Origin: Siniperca chuatsi
Taxonomy: Eukaryota; Chordata; Actinopteri; Centrarchiformes; Sinipercidae
DNA length: 64,000 bases
Reading direction: 5' to 3'
Assembly: GCF_020085105.1 (NCBI RefSeq)
Contig: NC_058063.1
Coordinates: 7,097,422-7,161,421 of the forward strand
Part shown: positions 60,444 to 64,000 of the stretch, one piece after another
Layout of the letters: each line of letters opens with the position of its first letter
How positions within the stretch are numbered: position 1 is the first letter of the stretch
The notes under the pieces: generated by a model
The model's database searches: none
The model's input: only the letters and a program-made list of their open reading frames with translations
What the model was told of the DNA's origin: nothing
Translations under genes and position numbers: made by a program

Positions 60444-63407
60444 ATGTCTGACTCAGCTGGAAGTGGTGAAAGCGGAGGTGTGGCAGGCGCAGGGCAGGAC
60501 GCAGAAGCGGATAATGAGCCCCCTCAACAGGCACCACCTTTACCTGAAGGTGAGAGCTTAGAGGTAGGGGAGACCTCAGAAGAAGGGGCACCTACGTCTG
60601 CCAAGCGGCCCAGAATGAGCGAGGAGGAACAGGGACTGGAGCAGGTTGCGAAGCCCGCCAAGATGCACGGAGCAACACTGGCACAGGCTGACTTGCTGCA
60701 AGAAGACCCAGCCCCACCAGCACAAAGTAGAGTACCTGCAGCTGCATGTATCAAATGAAATATAAGAAAGGGAAAGAAATATGTTTGTTCAAGTTAAGTT
60801 TTTGGATGTCTGTCAGAGATTAGGATTCAGGTTTATCTTGAAGATTAATGAGTTAACCTGCACACATTTACTCTTTGATGCTAGGAACAGGAGAACCACT
60901 GCAATGTGAGGAGGAAGGTCAGGAAGGGGAGGAGGTGCCTGTCAGTGGGGGACATGAAGAAAAATGCCATCAGAATGGAGATGGAGGGCGTGATGCCCCC
61001 TTAGAAGGAGGAGAGACTGAACCAGAGAAGGAGCACAACGGTAACAGATCTGCAGACAGCCCCAGTGATGGACAGCAGTAAGTGGAGGAGGACGAAGTCA
61101 GGTTTATTTTTAACCTGTGTTTCCACATAACTAGGGGTAAAGATACAGTAGACACAAGATCAAGTGAGCTATTTCAAGCAGGATTTTGTGGGGGAAGGAG
61201 GTGTTATGTAATGATTATGAAGATGTGTTGAACACATGTTTCTGAAATAGAGAAAGAAGCTGTACTGCACAGCAAGAGGTTGTGGTAACAGCAAGATGAC
61301 CATATAGTATGAAAAAAAAGAAGAAGAAGCTTGATAAAGCACTGCAAAATGCGGTACTCGTGCCAGTGTTTCTCGATGATATGCTCTGATGGGCTGAGTG
61401 TGCGGTCACCACCACAAACACGTGTGGCTTATTTTTCCCACCTGTTTGTGTTTAAATGAAATCTGTGCTACTGGTCAATCATCTTAAAAGATCATTCCTG
61501 CTATTATTAGCTGTTATTTTACTAATTTGTACCACTTACTGCTTGGTAGCTTCTATACACCAGGAGCACTACTGCTCTTCAGTGCACACTCAAGTGGCCA
61601 AAGCAAACTATGACTGTTGAATACAGTGACACCCATCAAACTTCATAATTAGAAATGATAAAGTATTAGATGTTATTTTAATATTAGTGAGTAAGACAGC
61701 CCATGCATCATAATCTAATGTGTATAGAAATGTATAAAATGTCTCCCACCTGGCATCACTAAGTGCCAACAAAGCAGTTAACGAAGCAAGGCTACACAAT
61801 GATGACAAGTCAAGTTTTAAAAAAGTAAAATAATTAGTTTTACTCACACAGATTGTGTCAACGGGTCCTCCAGCAAGAATCTATGGAAGAAGGGTGCTTA
61901 TTTCCTATCTGTTGATTATTCTGTAGGCCATAAGTATTTAAACCCTTCAAGACTTGTCTAAGGAGGCTAACTGCATATTACACACACAGCATTGTAGGCT
62001 AGACAATGTCATACATTCTACAATGACTTCCATCACCAGCAGCTCAGAGTTTATGTGGTTGGTTTTATTTTTTTCACAAAGTCTGCCATATACTGTATAC
62101 CCCGGTGAAATGTCATTAACGTATGAAAAAATAGATACCGCCCAAGCCTACTGTGATTGTTAGATGTTGCTCTGCTTTCTCTGTGCATTTTATAATGGCA
62201 CTCATTTTGAAGTGAGGCAGCAAAAGGCACCACAGCATTAACTGATTAAATATTTAACGCTATCAATCATGACAATGGCAACATTTGGATAAGATGACAC
62301 AGGATGAAAAACGATGGAATTAACCTGTAGAGGTGTGAAATGTAATTAACAATCCTCTCCACTGTATAGTGATACTGTGTCTAAATGGAGCCTCTCAGTC
62401 CTTGCCAGTGAAATGGTCAAATTCAGCATAGATTTTCCTGTTGGGCTTCGTGCAAGTTGACACCGTGGTTTATATACAGCAACAGTTTTGTCCCAGGCTA
62501 GGCTAGGCCTAACTTAATTAAATAGATTCTAAGCAGAACTACAAATCAAGGTTGTGGTTGCATTCATTTTATGCCCTTAACATTAGTAAGATGGGAAATT
62601 CCATCTTTCAGTTTGTTGTGTGATGTTCCCATTCCTGTCTTTTAAACTCATTAACTGAAGACTTGCACTTCTCTCTATCTTGCTTCCAGCCTAGGCCTAG
62701 ATTTGACCCATAACCCCCAGATGCTGACTGGTTCCTGGACCGAGTACTCCAACCTTCCAGAGAACTACCTCAAAGGCTGCAAATGGTGATCTCTTCTAAA
62801 ATTAACATGACACATGAAACACCATGTGGATGAGGTTTTGAAAGTGCTAAGTATAAAACTTTCACATCATTATCGAATTTGTGACTCATTAGCACGATTA
62901 CCATAAATTAATAAGACCGTTACATTTGTGCATTTTGTGCCATGGGGCAGATATCAAGGACCGATATCAATGTCCTGAATTACTGAAAAAATTATATTCT
63001 TTCAGTGCAAATGAGGCAAGGAAAATGACTTCCACCGTGTCATTCTCAGGCCATAGTGGGAACACTAGTGCAGATAGTACATTTGGTATAAGTGAGGCTA
63101 CTAGTAACAAACTATCTTAATCTCATGGTCAAGATAAATCAATGTCAGTCAAGTACAGTTATGACAATTATGCTTAAGACTGCTATAAATAGCACCTTTT
63201 AGTCCAAACTGCCAGTGTAGTATAAAACCAACTGTGTTGTTCTCAGTTCACCGCTGTTAATCATCTTAATCTCATCCTCCCCCCTTTTTCTAAACTAGGG
63301 CTCCAGATGGTTCCTGTATCCTGACCAACAGTGCAGACAATGTGCTCCGTGTGTACAACCTCCCTCCAGAGATTTACAGCTACAACTGGGACTTGCTTGC
63401 TGAGATG
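60444..63407 (+). CDS. wrap53: WRAP53 / telomerase Cajal body protein 1, 5' part
   Basis: WD40 protein that binds the CAB box of scaRNAs and telomerase RNA and takes telomerase to Cajal bodies. Coding exons seen: 60444-60726, 60885-61077, 62690-62785 and 63299-63407, all GT-AG and in phase; 227 aa so far, and the remaining WD40 repeats lie beyond the window. The N-terminus (about 1-160) is acidic and low-complexity, as in the family. The conserved block follows: [48 protein letters not shown] chose ATG 60444: the frame extends upstream only to a TTG, and the upstream ATG at 60299 is a separate 27-codon ORF. A probable noncoding first exon ends at 59796, and the start-codon exon begins after TTTCTAG at 60283. 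Identity is secure from the conserved block; the exact start is less so. Confidence 0.93.
62086..62151 (+). repeat. MITE end fragment, copy 1
   Basis: CTGTATACCCCGGTGAAATG through to AGATACCGCCCAAGCCTA, in wrap53 intron. The same element recurs at 63850-63917. Confidence 0.6.
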
Positions 63408-63447
63408 GTGAGCGCACAGATAGCTTACCATCAGGGGTGTGTAGAGT

Positions 63448-63799
63448 AGGGCTGCACGATATGGTAAAAAAAATCATATTGCGATTATTTTGACAGATAT
63501 AACGATTGTGATATGATTCACAATTACTGGGAATGATAATTTTGTTATTTTCACTGAAAAAACTATTAAAATCATGATGATGTGGCATTTGTTGGGGTCT
63601 GTACCAAATAAACATGTTTTCTTACATCTGGTGAACAAGATTTGTAGGCCAGGGCATCTCTGCAGCACTACAGGACTTCATTATAATGCTGTTTTGTCAC
63701 ACATTTTGCCTTTATCAAAACATTTCAGCTTCTACGATTTGGATATTGCACTTGGTCATATTGCGATTTTGAAAATATTGTGATTAATTGTGCAGCCCT
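63448..63799. mobile_element. hAT-like MITE with perfect termini, in wrap53 intron
   Basis: AGGGCTGCAC at the left end and its exact reverse complement GTGCAGCCCT at the right end bound about 352 bp. The interior is AT-rich and contains 'CATATTGCGATT' at both sides, the usual 'cacgatat' type of fish MITE. No transposase. No clear 8-bp target duplication was found. Confidence 0.75.
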
Positions 63800-63849
63800 A
63801 CTGTATTAGTGTAGTGTTTTTTATGTTTTTGTTTTTTTACACAGTCATA

Positions 63850-63917
63850 TTCTGTATACCCCAGTGAAATGTCAGGAAGGCATGAAGGTATGAAAAAACA
63901 GATACCGCCCAAGCCTA
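63850..63917 (+). repeat. MITE end fragment, copy 2
   Basis: CTGTATACCCCAGTGAAATG to AGATACCGCCCAAGCCTA. It matches copy 1 (62086-62151) apart from a short insertion and a few substitutions. Confidence 0.6.
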
Positions 63918-64000
63918 GCCTTAGTCATGTTTATGAGATATTTTATATTTCTTTCAAACACTGTCTAAATTGTAAAAAATTTCCAGTAAGCAAAAGGTCA

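Noticed and set aside
1-64000. CRISPR arrays, rRNA, tRNA, bacterial operons or viral genes
   Set aside because: No regularly spaced repeats, no cloverleaf I could support, and all genes are typical vertebrate spliced genes.

Overview
The window is vertebrate nuclear DNA, almost certainly from a teleost (probably percomorph-like) fish. Every protein gene except ufsp1 is split by GT-AG introns. The erythropoietin gene has the fish form with a tiny first coding exon. There is a ZP3-family egg-coat paralogue and an expanded ENDOD1-like cluster, and the introns and spacers carry typical fish repeats: hAT-like MITEs, a Tc1-like relic, LINE/SINE tails and microsatellites. I rebuilt the spliced genes by hand from exon phase and splice sites. 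In six complete genes all exons join in frame without a break: epo (182 aa), a zp3-like gene (380 aa), three endod1-like genes (301, 295 and 305 aa) and gigyf1 (1050 aa). ufsp1 is a single exon of 246 aa. wrap53 runs off the right edge.

Layout, left to right. (1) 1-7.5 kb: epo on the minus strand, with a 13-nt first coding exon 4.9 kb upstream of exon 2. (2) 7.5-17.7 kb: a repeat-rich interval with no gene I can support; it includes the epo 5' flank. (3) 17.7-22.0 kb: a divergent pair, zp3-like (minus) and ufsp1 (plus), sharing a 690-bp spacer that contains a 40-bp tandem duplication. (4) 23.1-30.0 kb: three endod1-like genes head to tail on the minus strand, plus a decayed fourth copy. All three intact copies have lost the histidine of the nuclease motif, and all three share a TTTGCATA element about 160-220 bp upstream of the start codon. 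(5) 30-33 kb: a spacer with two CTCF-like motifs. (6) 33.1-about 58 kb: gigyf1 (plus), with noncoding 5' exons, 23 coding exons and a long 3' UTR. (7) 59.6 kb to the end: the 5' part of wrap53 (plus).

epo, ufsp1 and gigyf1 are also close together on human 7q22, so this is a conserved vertebrate neighbourhood. wrap53, which sits beside TP53 on human 17p13, follows gigyf1 here. The genes do not form one pathway: epo is a secreted cytokine, the zp3-like protein an extracellular-coat protein, ufsp1 a UFM1 protease, gigyf1 a translational repressor scaffold, and wrap53 a telomerase/Cajal-body factor. The least explained part is the endod1-like array.
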